A stretch of DNA of 64,000 nucleotides from Prauserella rugosa (GTDB taxonomy: Bacteria > Actinomycetota > Actinomycetes > Mycobacteriales > Pseudonocardiaceae). This document shows, piece by piece, positions 13,163 through 21,963 of this stretch (position 1 is its first letter; every line of letters starts with the position of its first letter). Position numbers and translations under genes: made by a program. Under the pieces are notes generated by a model. The model saw nothing but the letters and a program-made list of their open reading frames with translations. It had not been told where the DNA came from and made no database searches. The stretch is taken from the NCBI RefSeq assembly GCF_000719975.1, contig NZ_JOIJ01000007.1, positions 287,909 to 351,908 on the forward strand, written 5' to 3'.

Positions 13163-13421
13163 CGACCCATTGAAGCAGGATCGCGGAGCGATTCCTTGGG
13201 GGGTGGTGGCCGGGTGACGGGCGGGCCAGCGCCGCGTCGCGGCTCCGTGGGGGGTTGGCGGTCGGGCGGCGGGCCGGGCTGGTTCCGATGCCACTCGACC
13301 GGTCTACCCGGCGGGACGCGCCGGGGCCGGGTTCCACCACTCGGGGTGGTCGTGCGTGATCTAATGGCGCCTGCGGAAACCACACGCGTGTTATTTCGCC
13401 GAGAACGTTGCGAGGAGTCAC

Positions 13422-13754
13422 ATGGACGCCGCGGAGTCGATGGCGGGCAAGGGCAAGCCTGACAAGCCGTCCGCTTCGGCGGAGGGCACCGACGACTCCG
13501 GTGGGCTGTCCGAGCGCGAACGCGAGGTCCTGGCGTTCGAACGGCAGTGGTGGAAGTACGCCGGCGCGAAGGAACAGGCCATTCGCGAGCTGTTCGCGAT
13601 GTCGCCGACGCGCTACTACCAGATTCTGAACCGGCTGATCGACAAGCAGGACGCCATGCGCGCCGACCCGATGCTGGTCAAGCGACTGCGGAAGGCCAGG
13701 GCCTCCCGGCAGCGGGTGCGCGCCGCGCGGCGGTTGGGGATTGAACTGTCATGA
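13422..13754 (+). CDS. DUF3263 family small DNA-binding-like protein
   Basis: A 110-residue protein. The family core is REREVLAFERQWWKYAGAKEQAIRELFAMS followed by PTRYYQILNRLIDKQDA and a strongly basic C-terminus (RLRKARASRQRVRAARRLG), cited here as separate short pieces. The middle resembles a helix-turn-helix of the sigma/ParB kind, so DNA binding is plausible but unproven. ATG 13422 has GAGGAG nearby. Its last four bases overlap the start of the LytR_C gene (ATGA), giving tight coupling. The same pair occurs in mycobacteria (Rv0430-Rv0431). Confidence 0.88.
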   Translation: MDAAESMAGKGKPDKPSASAEGTDDSGGLSEREREVLAFERQWWKYAGAKEQAIRELFAMSPTRYYQILNRLIDKQDAMRADPMLVKRLRKARASRQRVRAARRLGIELS

Positions 13755-14491
13755 GCATCTTCGACGGTCTGTCCAGGCCGATGCGCGCCGCGGGGCTGGG
13801 ACTGCTCGCCGTCGCCGTCATCGCGGCGGTCATCGGCGGCGTGACGTTGGTGAGCGGCGGCGGGGACGAGGAACCGGCCGCGCAGCAGACGTCGCAGAAC
13901 AACCAACCCGACGGCGGCCAGTCCGGTTCCCCGGACGGCACCGACGGGCAGTCGCCAACCTCCGGCAACGGTTCCGGCGACGGCAACGGGAACGGCAACG
14001 GCAACAGCTCGGGCGACGAGTCCGGCAACGGTTCCGGCAACGGTTCTGACGAGGGCTCCGGCAACGGTTCCGACGGTTCGAACGGTTCCGACGGTTCGAA
14101 CGGCTCCGGCGACTCCGACGGCTCTGGTGGCTCCGGCGACTCGGCCGAGGCAGGCGACGGCTCCGGCGGCGCGACCGACGGCGGCAACAAACAGGTCGGC
14201 GCCGCCGCGGTGGGCGTGCGGGTCTACAACAACAGCACCGTGTCCGGTCTGGCACACACCGCCGCGGGCGACCTGCGCGGCCGGGGCTGGAACGTCGTCG
14301 AGGTGGGCAACTACTCGCAGGGCGTCATCCCGTCGAGCACCGTGTACTTCCGGCCCGGCACCGCCGAGGAACCCGCGGCGCGTCAGCTCGCGGGCCAGCT
14401 CGGCATGCGGGTCGAGAAGCGGTTCGACGGCATCGAGGACTCCAGTCCCGGCGTCATCGTGATCGTCACCAAGGACTACGCCGACCGCTGA
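13751..14491 (+). CDS. membrane-anchored LytR_C domain protein
   Basis: A 246-residue protein: cytoplasmic start, one membrane helix (about 14-36), a long Gly/Ser/Asn/Asp linker (about 40-145) with short repeats such as SGNGSGNGS, then a LytR cell-envelope C-terminal domain starting VGVRVYNNSTVSGLA. LytR_C domains accompany wall-polymer ligases and probably bind envelope glycans outside the membrane. The length of the linker matches a reach across the cell wall. It is coupled to the DUF3263 gene by an ATGA overlap. Homologue in M. tuberculosis is Rv0431. Confidence 0.88.
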   Translation: MSIFDGLSRPMRAAGLGLLAVAVIAAVIGGVTLVSGGGDEEPAAQQTSQNNQPDGGQSGSPDGTDGQSPTSGNGSGDGNGNGNGNSSGDESGNGSGNGSDEGSGNGSDGSNGSDGSNGSGDSDGSGGSGDSAEAGDGSGGATDGGNKQVGAAAVGVRVYNNSTVSGLAHTAAGDLRGRGWNVVEVGNYSQGVIPSSTVYFRPGTAEEPAARQLAGQLGMRVEKRFDGIEDSSPGVIVIVTKDYADR

Positions 14492-14497
14492 GCCGCT

Positions 14498-14512
14498 CGG
14501 GCCACCGGCCCG
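14498..14512. terminator. short GC hairpin between convergent genes
   Basis: CGGGCC-ACC-GGCCCG directly after the LytR_C stop, with weaker outer pairing of GAGC and GCTC. It lies between two convergent genes and could stop transcription from the left. Low confidence because there is no T-run and such hairpins are common at this GC content. Confidence 0.4.
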
Positions 14513-14549
14513 GCTCGGCAGGCAGGGCGCACGCCGGGCCCGGCGGCCC

Positions 14550-16868
14550 TCACCGGTTTCGCGCGTACGCCTCCAGCTCGGCCAGCTGCGCCGGGTCCAA
14601 CGAGGGCTTCACGACCTGCCTCGCCTTGTCCAGATGCGCGGCGGTGACCTCCGTGGCCTCCAGCGACTCCCGCATCGCCGTGAGCGCGGCCTCACGGATC
14701 AACGCCGAACAGTCCGCGGCCGAGTAGCGCTCCAACGACCGGGCGAGTTCGTCCAGGTCGACGTCACCGGCCAGCGGGGTGTTCTTCGCCGCCGACCGGA
14801 GGATGTCGGCGCGGGCCTCCTCGGTGGGCGGCGGCACGTAGATCTGCCGTTCCAGCCTTCCGGGGCGCAGCAACGCGGGGTCGACCAGCTCGGGCCGGTT
14901 CGTGGCGCCCAGCACCACCACGTCCCGCAACGGTTCGACCCCGTCGAGTTCGGTCAGCAACGCCGCCACGACCCGGTCGGACACCCCGGAATCGCTCGAC
15001 GCGCCGCGCCGAGGGGCGAGTGCGTCGACCTCGTCGAGGAAGATCAACGACGGGGCCGCCTCGGCCGCGCGGTGGAACAGCTCGCGCACCGCCCGTTCGG
15101 ACTCGCCGACGAACTTGTCCATCAGCTCGGCACCCTTGACCGCGAACACGTTCAGCGCGCCCTCACCTGCGAGCGCACGCACGAGGAACGTCTTGCCGTT
15201 GCCGGGCGGGCCGTACAGGAGCACACCCCGCGGCGGTGCCACGCCGAGACGCGCGAAGGAGTCGGGGTAGCGCAGCGGCCACAGCACCGCCTCGGTGAGC
15301 GACTGCTTGATGTCGCCCATGCCGCCGACGTCGTCGAGCGTCAGCCCGCCCGTGGCGAGCGTGTCCGATTCGGACATCGAGAGTGGGCGGACCGACGTCA
15401 GTGCGTCGAGCAGGTCCTGGTGGGCGATGCGGGGTTCGGTCTCCCCACCCTCGTCGCGTTGGCGCAGCGCGGCGCGGACCGCCGCGTCGCGGCGCAGGGC
15501 GAGCAGATCGGCAGCGACCCAACCCGGCGTACGCTCGGCGATCCCGGCGAAGTCCACATCGGATTCCACCGGGATGTCGCGCATCAGGATGCGCAGCAGT
15601 TCGGTTCGGACACTCGCATCCGGTTGCGCGAGGGTCAGTTCGCGGTCGAGCAGGTCGACCGCGTTCAGCCGCGGATCGACCGCTTCCGGATGTGCCGTCG
15701 TGGCCACGAGCGCGAACCCGGGCCGGGTCAGCGCGGTGCGGAGGCGGTCGAGCAGCACCGTCGCCACCGGCGGCTGGTTCTGCGCGGGCAGGAGCGCATC
15801 GACGTCGGTCAGCAGCAGCACACCCGTCCCGTCCCCGGACGTCGCGGCCTCGACGGCCTGCGCGAGACGGTTCAGCGCGGCGTCCGGTTCGAGCACCGCG
15901 ATCGTCGGTGCGGCCAGCGTCACGACGCGTACCTGTTCGGCGTGGGCCACCGAGCGCACGAGCGTGGCCTTGCCGACGCCCTCCGGTCCCGCCAGCAGCA
16001 CGCCGAGGCGGGCCGACGTGCCCAGCTTCGCCAGCAGCTCGGGACGGTGGAACGCGAGGTCGAACCACTCCGACAGCGTGCGCGCCGCCGCGCCGTGTCC
16101 GGCGAGCTCGGACACCGGCGGGACGTCGGCCGCGTCGGCCGGTTCGGAGACGGTGATCTCGGCGACGTCCGGTTCGGCCGTCTGCGCCTGCCGCGTGGCC
16201 GGGGCGGTCGACGTGACGGCGTGGCCGGCGCCTGCGTCCACGGGAGCGGCGCCCGCCGCCTCGCCGGCTTCGGCTGCCGCACCCGGCTCGGTGGACTCCG
16301 TGCCGCGCCAGCGCACCACGGTGGACGGTCCGACGACCACCGGAGCGTCGGTGGGTTCGGTGGCCGTGACCGTCAGCAGTTCGGTGGTCCAGGTCGCACC
16401 GATCGCGCGCGAGAGCGTGCCGCGCACGGCGGCCACGTCGGCGCCGGGCGGCGGGGCGAGGTCCTGCGGCAGCAGCGACACGGCGTCGCCGACCGTCAGC
16501 ACCTTGCCCGCGAGCGCCTGCCGCAGGGTCTGGGCGGTGAGCGACATCGTGGCGAGGCGGGATCCCGACACGGTCACCGTTCGCGCCACGGGCGCCTCGC
16601 ACGGCGCCACCACCACGTCCGCGCCCTCGGTGACCCCGAGGTTCGACAACGTCAGCTCGTCGGCCAGCAGAACGCCCGGTGCCCCACCGTCGGTCGAAGG
16701 GGCGGCCAGCGCGGCGCTGACGCGCGCACCCGTGAGCCGCACGGCGTCCCAGCCGCGCAGGCCGAGTGCGTCGAACACCTCGGGGTGCAGACGGACTACG
16801 CCGCGCCGCGAATCGAGCGCGGACGGGGTGTGCCGGACGGTGAGCGTGAGCTGTGCGGAGGACGTCAC
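14550..16868 (-). CDS. Cdc48/p97-like double AAA ATPase
   Basis: A 772-residue protein with an N-terminal double-psi-barrel-like domain (1-190), an acidic/Ala-rich linker, and two AAA modules. The second is fully canonical: Walker A GPPGNGKTF, Walker B LIFLDEVDALAPRRG, sensor GATNRPELVDPALLRPGR. The first is degenerate: AGPEGVGKA as Walker A and LLTDVDALLP where Glu of Walker B is replaced by Val/Asp, so it probably does not hydrolyse ATP well. Mycobacterial homologue is Rv0435c. I choose GTG 16868 because TAGAGT ends 7 nt before it; GTG 16877 would lie within that box. Likely protein unfoldase; client unknown. Confidence 0.88.
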   Translation of the reverse strand: MTSSAQLTLTVRHTPSALDSRRGVVRLHPEVFDALGLRGWDAVRLTGARVSAALAAPSTDGGAPGVLLADELTLSNLGVTEGADVVVAPCEAPVARTVTVSGSRLATMSLTAQTLRQALAGKVLTVGDAVSLLPQDLAPPPGADVAAVRGTLSRAIGATWTTELLTVTATEPTDAPVVVGPSTVVRWRGTESTEPGAAAEAGEAAGAAPVDAGAGHAVTSTAPATRQAQTAEPDVAEITVSEPADAADVPPVSELAGHGAAARTLSEWFDLAFHRPELLAKLGTSARLGVLLAGPEGVGKATLVRSVAHAEQVRVVTLAAPTIAVLEPDAALNRLAQAVEAATSGDGTGVLLLTDVDALLPAQNQPPVATVLLDRLRTALTRPGFALVATTAHPEAVDPRLNAVDLLDRELTLAQPDASVRTELLRILMRDIPVESDVDFAGIAERTPGWVAADLLALRRDAAVRAALRQRDEGGETEPRIAHQDLLDALTSVRPLSMSESDTLATGGLTLDDVGGMGDIKQSLTEAVLWPLRYPDSFARLGVAPPRGVLLYGPPGNGKTFLVRALAGEGALNVFAVKGAELMDKFVGESERAVRELFHRAAEAAPSLIFLDEVDALAPRRGASSDSGVSDRVVAALLTELDGVEPLRDVVVLGATNRPELVDPALLRPGRLERQIYVPPPTEEARADILRSAAKNTPLAGDVDLDELARSLERYSAADCSALIREAALTAMRESLEATEVTAAHLDKARQVVKPSLDPAQLAELEAYARNR

Positions 16869-16875
16869 GGTCGCC

Positions 16876-16881
16876 ACTCTA
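16876..16881 (-). promoter_or_regulatory. leaderless -10 box for Cdc48-like gene
   Basis: TAGAGT on the minus strand fits TANNNT and ends 7 nt before GTG 16868. It argues against the longer start at 16877, which overlaps the box. Confidence 0.5.
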
Positions 16882-16936
16882 TGGGCAGTGGCGACCGGGC
16901 GTGGCGAAGGAGCCGGACACGGTCACCTGCCCTGCG

Positions 16937-17908
16937 TCAGCGTTCGCGCTGGCGCAGGCCGATGCGGCGCCAGCCCCGCTTGCGCGACGAGGTCCGCGCC
17001 GGATCGGCGGGCGGGTAGACGCGGGATACGTGCGAGGAGGCGGGCGCGTTGTCCGAGCGCTGCACCGCCCGCCGTGCGACACCCGCGACCCGGCGCAGCC
17101 GCGGCTTGCGGAGTCCGAGCCTGCGCTGGCCGCGCAGACCGCGGCGGATGGCCCTGCGCTCGTGCCCCGGCACGTCCCACGCCTCCGGATGCGCGGCCAG
17201 CCAGTGGTAGCGGCGCACCGCGTACGGGATGTGCGCCAGGTACAGCACGAGTGCCGTGGCGAGGGAGATCAGCGGGTACTGGATCACCGCGGCTGCCAGC
17301 AGGCCCACTCCGACCAGCAGCGGGGCGACCGCCTTGGCCGGGGCGCGCAGCTTCTTGAGCGACAACGTCGGGATCCGGCTGATCAGCAGTGCCGCCGTCG
17401 CCACCGTCCACAGCACGACGACGAGCTGTGCCGACCACCAGCCGTCGCCGAACTGCAGCGTGAGCATCACCGGCAGCAGCGCCACGAGACCGCCTGCGGG
17501 CGCGGGAACACCGACGAAGAACTCGCCGGCGAACGCGGGCTGGTCCTCGTCGAGCAACGTGTTGAACCGGGCGAGCCGCAGCACCATGCACACGGCGAAG
17601 ATCAACGTGGCGACCCAGCCGAACCGGTCGTCACCCGGCATCCACACGTACAGCACCAGTGCCGGGGCGACACCGAAGGAGATGGCGTCGGACAGCGAGT
17701 CGAGCTCGGCGCCCATCTTCGACGAGGCGTCGAGCAGCCGCGCGATGCGCCCGTCGAGGCTGTCGAGGATGGCGGCGATGCCGATCGCGCCGATGGCGAG
17801 CACGTAGTCGCCGGTCAGCGCGAACTGGACGGAGGAAAGGCCCGCGCACAGCGCGAGCACGGTGATGGCGTTCGGCAGCAGCCGCACGCCGGGCGTGGTG
17901 CGGGACAT
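16937..17908 (-). CDS. pssA: CDP-diacylglycerol-serine O-phosphatidyltransferase
   Basis: A 323-residue integral membrane enzyme making phosphatidylserine from CDP-diacylglycerol and serine. The CDP-alcohol phosphotransferase motif is present as D-x2-DGRIAR-x8-G-x3-D-x3-D (ILDSLDGRIARLLDASSKMG and AELDSLSD), followed by about six hydrophobic segments. The C-terminal 80 residues after the last helix are very basic (Arg-rich) and unlike the family core. ATG 17908 lies 6 bp after the psd stop, so the genes form an operon. The order psd-pssA-ATPase is the same as in mycobacteria. Confidence 0.93.
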   Translation of the reverse strand: MSRTTPGVRLLPNAITVLALCAGLSSVQFALTGDYVLAIGAIGIAAILDSLDGRIARLLDASSKMGAELDSLSDAISFGVAPALVLYVWMPGDDRFGWVATLIFAVCMVLRLARFNTLLDEDQPAFAGEFFVGVPAPAGGLVALLPVMLTLQFGDGWWSAQLVVVLWTVATAALLISRIPTLSLKKLRAPAKAVAPLLVGVGLLAAAVIQYPLISLATALVLYLAHIPYAVRRYHWLAAHPEAWDVPGHERRAIRRGLRGQRRLGLRKPRLRRVAGVARRAVQRSDNAPASSHVSRVYPPADPARTSSRKRGWRRIGLRQRER

Positions 17909-17914
17909 GGCTTC

Positions 17915-18640
17915 TCAGTCCCTCGCAGCGATCGGTGCCGTCTCGGCGATGGCGGTCTCGCCGCCGATGGTGCGCTGACCCTTGCGCACCAGCACGCGGC
18001 TGCCGTGCGGCAGGTACGTGTCCACCCGTGAGCCGAACCGGATGAGCCCGTACGTCCGCCCGACCTGATGGCGCTCACCCTCGCCGACCTGGCACACGAT
18101 CCGGCGGGCGACCAGGCCCGCGATCTGTGTGACGACCACGTCGTGGCCTGCGTCGGTGCGCACGAGCAGGGAGTTGCGCTCGTTGTCCTCGCTGGCCTTG
18201 TCGAGGTCGGCGGACAGGAACTTGCCCGGCCGGTAGGCCGCGCGTTCGACGACCCCCGTGACCGGCATGCGCTGCACGTGCACGTCGAACACCGACAGGA
18301 ACACGCTCACGCGGGTGCGCGGCTCGTCGGAAAGGCCGAGCTCCGCGGGAGGGGCGGCCTCCTCGATCAGCGACACCGTGCCGTCGGCGGCGGCGACCAC
18401 GAGGTCGGATCGCTCCGGTGGCACCCGCACCGGCTCGCGGAAGAACGCGGCCGTGGCGAGCGTTCCCAGGCCCGCGAGAACACCGAGCGGTGCGGAGACC
18501 TTACGGAGCGCGAGCGTCGCGGCGATCCCGCCGAGCACGAACGGCCTGCCGGCCGGATGCATCGGCGGCAGCGTCTCCCTGGTGATCGCCGCGGCGTGGC
18601 CGAGCGAGTTGGAACCCATGTGCCGTCTTGTCCCGTTCAC
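17915..18640 (-). CDS. psd: phosphatidylserine decarboxylase
   Basis: A roughly 241-residue proenzyme that converts phosphatidylserine to phosphatidylethanolamine. It has the short-form architecture, with FLSVFDVHVQRMPV, the internal membrane-proximal helix FVLGGIAATLALRK, and the autocleavage site IRFGSRVD, where the Ser of GS becomes the pyruvoyl group. I choose GTG 18640, which has GAGGAG 9 nt upstream; ATG 18619 is a good alternative. It is first in an operon with pssA, so PS made by PssA is decarboxylated by its neighbour. Confidence 0.92.
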   Translation of the reverse strand: MNGTRRHMGSNSLGHAAAITRETLPPMHPAGRPFVLGGIAATLALRKVSAPLGVLAGLGTLATAAFFREPVRVPPERSDLVVAAADGTVSLIEEAAPPAELGLSDEPRTRVSVFLSVFDVHVQRMPVTGVVERAAYRPGKFLSADLDKASEDNERNSLLVRTDAGHDVVVTQIAGLVARRIVCQVGEGERHQVGRTYGLIRFGSRVDTYLPHGSRVLVRKGQRTIGGETAIAETAPIAARD

Positions 18641-18750
18641 GTAGGTGGCTCCTCGAACGTGCACACGCTACTCGGCTCGGGTAACGGCCCGGTCGCCCGC
18701 CCGGACCATCGGCCCGCGGTGGCCCCGGGACGTCGCGCCCGCCGACCGGA

Positions 18751-19980
18751 TCAGAAGAGCAGGACGTCGACCTCGGAGCCCTGGGCCGCCTCGGTGACGT
18801 CCTCCCCGAGCACGATCAGGCAGTTGGCCTGGGTGAACGCCGCCAGCAGGTGCGAGCCGGGACCGCCGCGAGGGCCGACGACGCCGGTCACGTCGCCGTC
18901 CGTGCGGCTGTAGAACCCCCGGCGGAACTGCCGCTTGCCGGAGGGGGAGGAGAGCGTTTCGAGCAGGCGGGCGCGCACCCGCGTGCGGTCGACGTCGTCG
19001 TGGCCGAGTGAGCTGAGGATCGCCGGGCGCAGGAAGGCCTCGAACGACACCAGCACGCTCACCGGATTGCCGGGCAGCGTGACGACCGGGACGCCGTCCC
19101 ACGTGCCGTGCCCCTGCGGGCCGCCGGGCTGCATCGCCACCTTCGTGAACGTCACGCCCGCTCCGGTGAGCGTGTCCTTGACGACCTCGTAGGCGCCCGC
19201 GCTGACCCCACCCGAGGTCACGACGAGGTCGACGTCGGGCAGTGCCGGTTCGATGGCAGCGCGGAAGCTGTCGACGTCGTCGGCGACGCTGCGCACCGTC
19301 GTCACCGTGCAGCCCAGCGACCGCAGCGCCGCGGCGAGCATGATGCTGTTCGACTCGTAGATCTGGCCGTGCTCGAGCGGCTCGGGCGGGAGCACCAGTT
19401 CGGTACCGGTGGACACGACGAGCACCCGCGGCGGGGTGTGCACGGCGAGGGTGTCCCTGCCGACCGCCGAGGCGAGGCCCAGCTGCGCCGGTCCGCACAC
19501 GGTGCCCGCGGTCAGCGCGACCGTTCCCCTTGCGACGTCCTCACCCGCGCGGCGCACGTGCGTGCCGGAGGCCGACTCGGCGTACACCCGCACCGTGTCG
19601 CGGCCCCCGTCGGTGCGCTCGACCATGACGACCGCGTCGGCCCCGTCCGGCATCGGCGCCCCCGTCATGATCCGGTGCGCCGTGCCGGGCGGCAGCGGCG
19701 GAACGTCGACCCGGCCCGCGGGGATGTCCTCACCGACGCGCAGCTGCACCGGGGCGTCCTCGCTCGCGCCCGCGACCTCGTCCGAGCGCACGGCGTAGCC
19801 GTCCATCGCGGAGTTGTCGAAGGGCGGCAGGGACACGCTCGCCGTCACGTCCTCGGCCAGCACCAGCCCTGCGCAGTCCTGGACGGGCACGCTCACCGCG
19901 GGCCGCCTGCCCAGCAGTTCGGTCACCTGTGCGCGATAGTCGTCGACGGAGATCACTCCGGCCACCCTTCTGACATCCAT
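18751..19980 (-). CDS. moeA: molybdopterin molybdotransferase
   Basis: A 409-residue enzyme that inserts molybdate into adenylated molybdopterin. Conserved segments include PPFDNSAMDGYAV near the N-terminus, RIMTGAPMPDGADAVV, YESNSIML, VVTSGGVSAGAYEVVKD and the C-terminal LPGNPVSVLVSFEAFLRP. ATG 19980 gives the usual MISVDDY-type start; GTG 20019 with GGGGAG upstream is an alternative that adds 13 residues. It follows the mycobacterial order (Rv0438c, moeA2) after psd. It should serve the molybdenum hydroxylase at 26834-29218. Confidence 0.92.
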   Translation of the reverse strand: MDVRRVAGVISVDDYRAQVTELLGRRPAVSVPVQDCAGLVLAEDVTASVSLPPFDNSAMDGYAVRSDEVAGASEDAPVQLRVGEDIPAGRVDVPPLPPGTAHRIMTGAPMPDGADAVVMVERTDGGRDTVRVYAESASGTHVRRAGEDVARGTVALTAGTVCGPAQLGLASAVGRDTLAVHTPPRVLVVSTGTELVLPPEPLEHGQIYESNSIMLAAALRSLGCTVTTVRSVADDVDSFRAAIEPALPDVDLVVTSGGVSAGAYEVVKDTLTGAGVTFTKVAMQPGGPQGHGTWDGVPVVTLPGNPVSVLVSFEAFLRPAILSSLGHDDVDRTRVRARLLETLSSPSGKRQFRRGFYSRTDGDVTGVVGPRGGPGSHLLAAFTQANCLIVLGEDVTEAAQGSEVDVLLF

Positions 19981-20088
19981 GACCGTCCCGGTGAATACGG
20001 CGTCACCGCCCATGAGCACTGTGTCAGACTCTCCCCGCCCTGCGCCCGCGCGGGGAGAAGCAGGCGGGCACGGACACGGGGAGAGCCC

Positions 20089-20766
20089 ATGCAGGTACAG
20101 CTACGGCATCAGCCGTCGTTCGCCGTCGCGCGCCTCATGCTCGCACCGGGAGAACCGGTGCAGGTGGAAGCAGGCGCCATGTCGGCGACGAGCTACGGGG
20201 TACAGGTGCAGGCCTCGACGCAGGGCGGCGTGATGAAGGGTCTCGGCCGCGCGATGCTGGGCGGGGAGTCGCTGTTCATCAGCACCTACACCGCCCCGCA
20301 GAACGGCGGATGGGTGGACGTCGCCGCTCACCTGCCCGGCGACCTGCAGGTGATCAACCTCGACGGCCGCACCGGATGGTGCGTCACCCGCGGCTCCTGG
20401 ATCGCCTCGGCGCACGGCGTGCAGATGCAGACCAAATGGGGTGGGTTCAGCAATCTGTTCGGCGGCGAGGGCGGCTTTCTGACCTACGTGACCGGCCAGG
20501 GTCCCGTCGTCGTGTCCTGCTACGGGGCGCTGGAGGTCGTCACGCTGCAGCCGGGCGAGATGATCACGATCGACTCCGGTCACGTCGTCGCCTACGCCGA
20601 AACGGTCCAGACGCAACTGCGCCGCATCTCCGGCGGGATGGTCCAGAGCCTCAAGAGCGGAGAGGGATTCGTGTTCGACTTCGCCGGTCCCGGCCAGGTC
20701 ATGACCCAGACCCGCAATCCGTCGGCGCTGGCGGCGTGGGTCGCCCAGCAGGTGCCGAGCCGGTAG
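20089..20766 (+). CDS. AIM24 (DUF124) family protein, copy 1
   Basis: A 225-residue beta-rich protein of the AIM24/TIGR00266 family, with the typical N-terminal ARLMLAPGEPVQVEAGAM, MKGLGRAMLGGESLF, PGEMITIDSGHVVAYAE and the C-terminal FVFDFAGPGQVMTQTRN. The biochemical role is unknown; yeast AIM24 is a mitochondrial membrane-organising factor. ATG 20089 has GGGGAGAG upstream. A shorter paralogue starts 15 bp after it, so the two form an operon. It lacks a signal peptide and membrane helices. Confidence 0.88.
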   Translation: MQVQLRHQPSFAVARLMLAPGEPVQVEAGAMSATSYGVQVQASTQGGVMKGLGRAMLGGESLFISTYTAPQNGGWVDVAAHLPGDLQVINLDGRTGWCVTRGSWIASAHGVQMQTKWGGFSNLFGGEGGFLTYVTGQGPVVVSCYGALEVVTLQPGEMITIDSGHVVAYAETVQTQLRRISGGMVQSLKSGEGFVFDFAGPGQVMTQTRNPSALAAWVAQQVPSR

Positions 20767-20781
20767 GGCGGGGAACGCGCG

Positions 20782-21375
20782 ATGGAGGTCCACACCCGGC
20801 ACACGCCCACCTTTGGCGTCGCACGGATCGTGCTCGCCGAGGGCGAGTCCGTGCAGGCTCCCGACGAGGCGGTCATGGCGAGCGCATTCGGGATCTCGGT
20901 CTCCCGGGGCCCGCGCGGCGAGCATCCCGTGCTCACCGCACCCGCGGGAGGTGGCTGGGTCGACCTGGCCCCGGACACCCCGGGTGACGTCTATCCGCTC
21001 GGATTCGACGGGCGCAGCGGCTGGTGCGTGTCCAAGGTGCCGGCGTCGCGGGTGCTGGCCAGGCCCGCGTCGATCCGCAGGGACGAGCAGTGGCCCGCGT
21101 TGCAGTCGTTGTTCGGTGGCACGGCGGGGTTCCTGGAGCACTACAGCGGCACCGGTTCGCTCGTGCTGAGTGCCCGCGGTCCGGTGGATCTGCTGAACCT
21201 CGACGCGGGCGAGATGATCACCGTGCGTCCCGATTTCCTGGTCGCCTATCCGGACACGATCCAGGTTCGGCTGCGGGCGCTCGATCCGGCGGCGCCACAG
21301 TCCGTGCGCACCGGTGAAGGACTGGCACTCGATTTCGCCGGACCGGGCACCGTTCTGCTCCAGGCCAGGCGGTGA
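20782..21375 (+). CDS. AIM24 (DUF124) family protein, copy 2
   Basis: A 197-residue paralogue of the preceding protein. It keeps HTPTFGVARIVLAEGESVQ, GWVDLAPDTPGDVYPL, LDAGEMITVRPDFLVAYPD and LALDFAGPGTVLLQARR, but the segment holding MKGLGRAMLGGESLF in copy 1 is missing, so the front lobe is shortened. GGGGAACG precedes ATG 20782. Tandem copies of different length suggest a hetero-oligomer; this is inference. Confidence 0.86.
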   Translation: MEVHTRHTPTFGVARIVLAEGESVQAPDEAVMASAFGISVSRGPRGEHPVLTAPAGGGWVDLAPDTPGDVYPLGFDGRSGWCVSKVPASRVLARPASIRRDEQWPALQSLFGGTAGFLEHYSGTGSLVLSARGPVDLLNLDAGEMITVRPDFLVAYPDTIQVRLRALDPAAPQSVRTGEGLALDFAGPGTVLLQARR

Positions 21376-21620
21376 GTGTTTCCGGTTTTCCGGTTGATCA
21401 CGTATCTGGTTGATTCCTTGTAGCGAACGTCGTGGGCTGTGTGGGTGAAGTGCATTCGGCCGAAGCTACGCAGAGCACATGCGGGAACGGAGCACCGCGC
21501 GGTTCCCGTTACCGCAAATTGACCATTGCCGAGCCGTGTGATTCCGGTAGCGTGATCGACGCTTGGAGCGCGGACAGGCTGGGCCTGAAGCGTTTTTCGG
21601 TTTGGTACAAGGAGGACGCC

Positions 21621-21827
21621 GTGGCAGTCGGCACGGTCAAGTGGTTCAACGCGGAAAAGGGCTACGGCTTCATCGAGTCCCCCGAGGGGCCCGACGTTTT
21701 CGTGCATTACTCCGCAATTCAGGCAGAAGGATTCCGCACCCTCGACGAGGGTGATCGAGTGGAGTTCGAGATCACGGCGGGGCGCGACGGCCGGAGTCAG
21801 GCCGCCGACGTCAAGAAGGTCTCGTAA
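21621..21827 (+). CDS. cspA: cold-shock domain protein
   Basis: A 68-residue single OB-fold RNA chaperone. RNP1 (KGYGFIE) and RNP2 (VFVHYSAI) are intact. The start is GTG 21621 with an ideal AAGGAGGA at 21609-21616. The 245-bp upstream region is less GC-rich than its surroundings and contains no gene, consistent with a long regulated leader. A strong hairpin follows the stop. Such proteins melt mRNA secondary structure, and this one may be constitutive or growth-phase controlled. Confidence 0.95.
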   Translation: MAVGTVKWFNAEKGYGFIESPEGPDVFVHYSAIQAEGFRTLDEGDRVEFEITAGRDGRSQAADVKKVS

Positions 21828-21830
21828 CGC

Positions 21831-21857
21831 GGAAGGGCCCGTCAGCGGGCCCGTTCC
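21831..21857 (+). terminator. terminator after cold-shock gene
   Basis: GGAA-GGGCCCG-TCAG-CGGGCCC-GTTCC forms a 7-bp GC stem with additional outer pairs, beginning 4 nt after the cspA stop. No long T-run, as usual at this GC content. Confidence 0.7.
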
Positions 21858-21950
21858 GTCTCCCCGGCGAGTTCCCCGGCGCATTCGCTCGTTCGTCGCA
21901 CATGTCGGCGGACGGTCGGACACTTCACGTTCCACCTGCGGTCCGGCCGC

Positions 21951-21956
21951 TAGGCT
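21951..21956 (+). promoter_or_regulatory. leaderless -10 box for the Ser/Thr kinase gene
   Basis: TAGGCT fits TANNNT and ends 7 nt before GTG 21964; no SD is present. This supports the chosen start over the longer upstream frame. Confidence 0.5.
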
Positions 21957-21963
21957 TCGCGCT

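Noticed and set aside
13382..13391. Palindrome ACACGCGTGT upstream of the DUF3263 gene
   Set aside because: Ten bases is too short to be notable at this GC content, and nothing else supports a regulator site.
14634..17018. Long plus-strand frame opposite the Cdc48-like ATPase
   Set aside because: It is the antisense of a gene with both AAA modules; its translation is Arg/Gly/His-rich without motifs.
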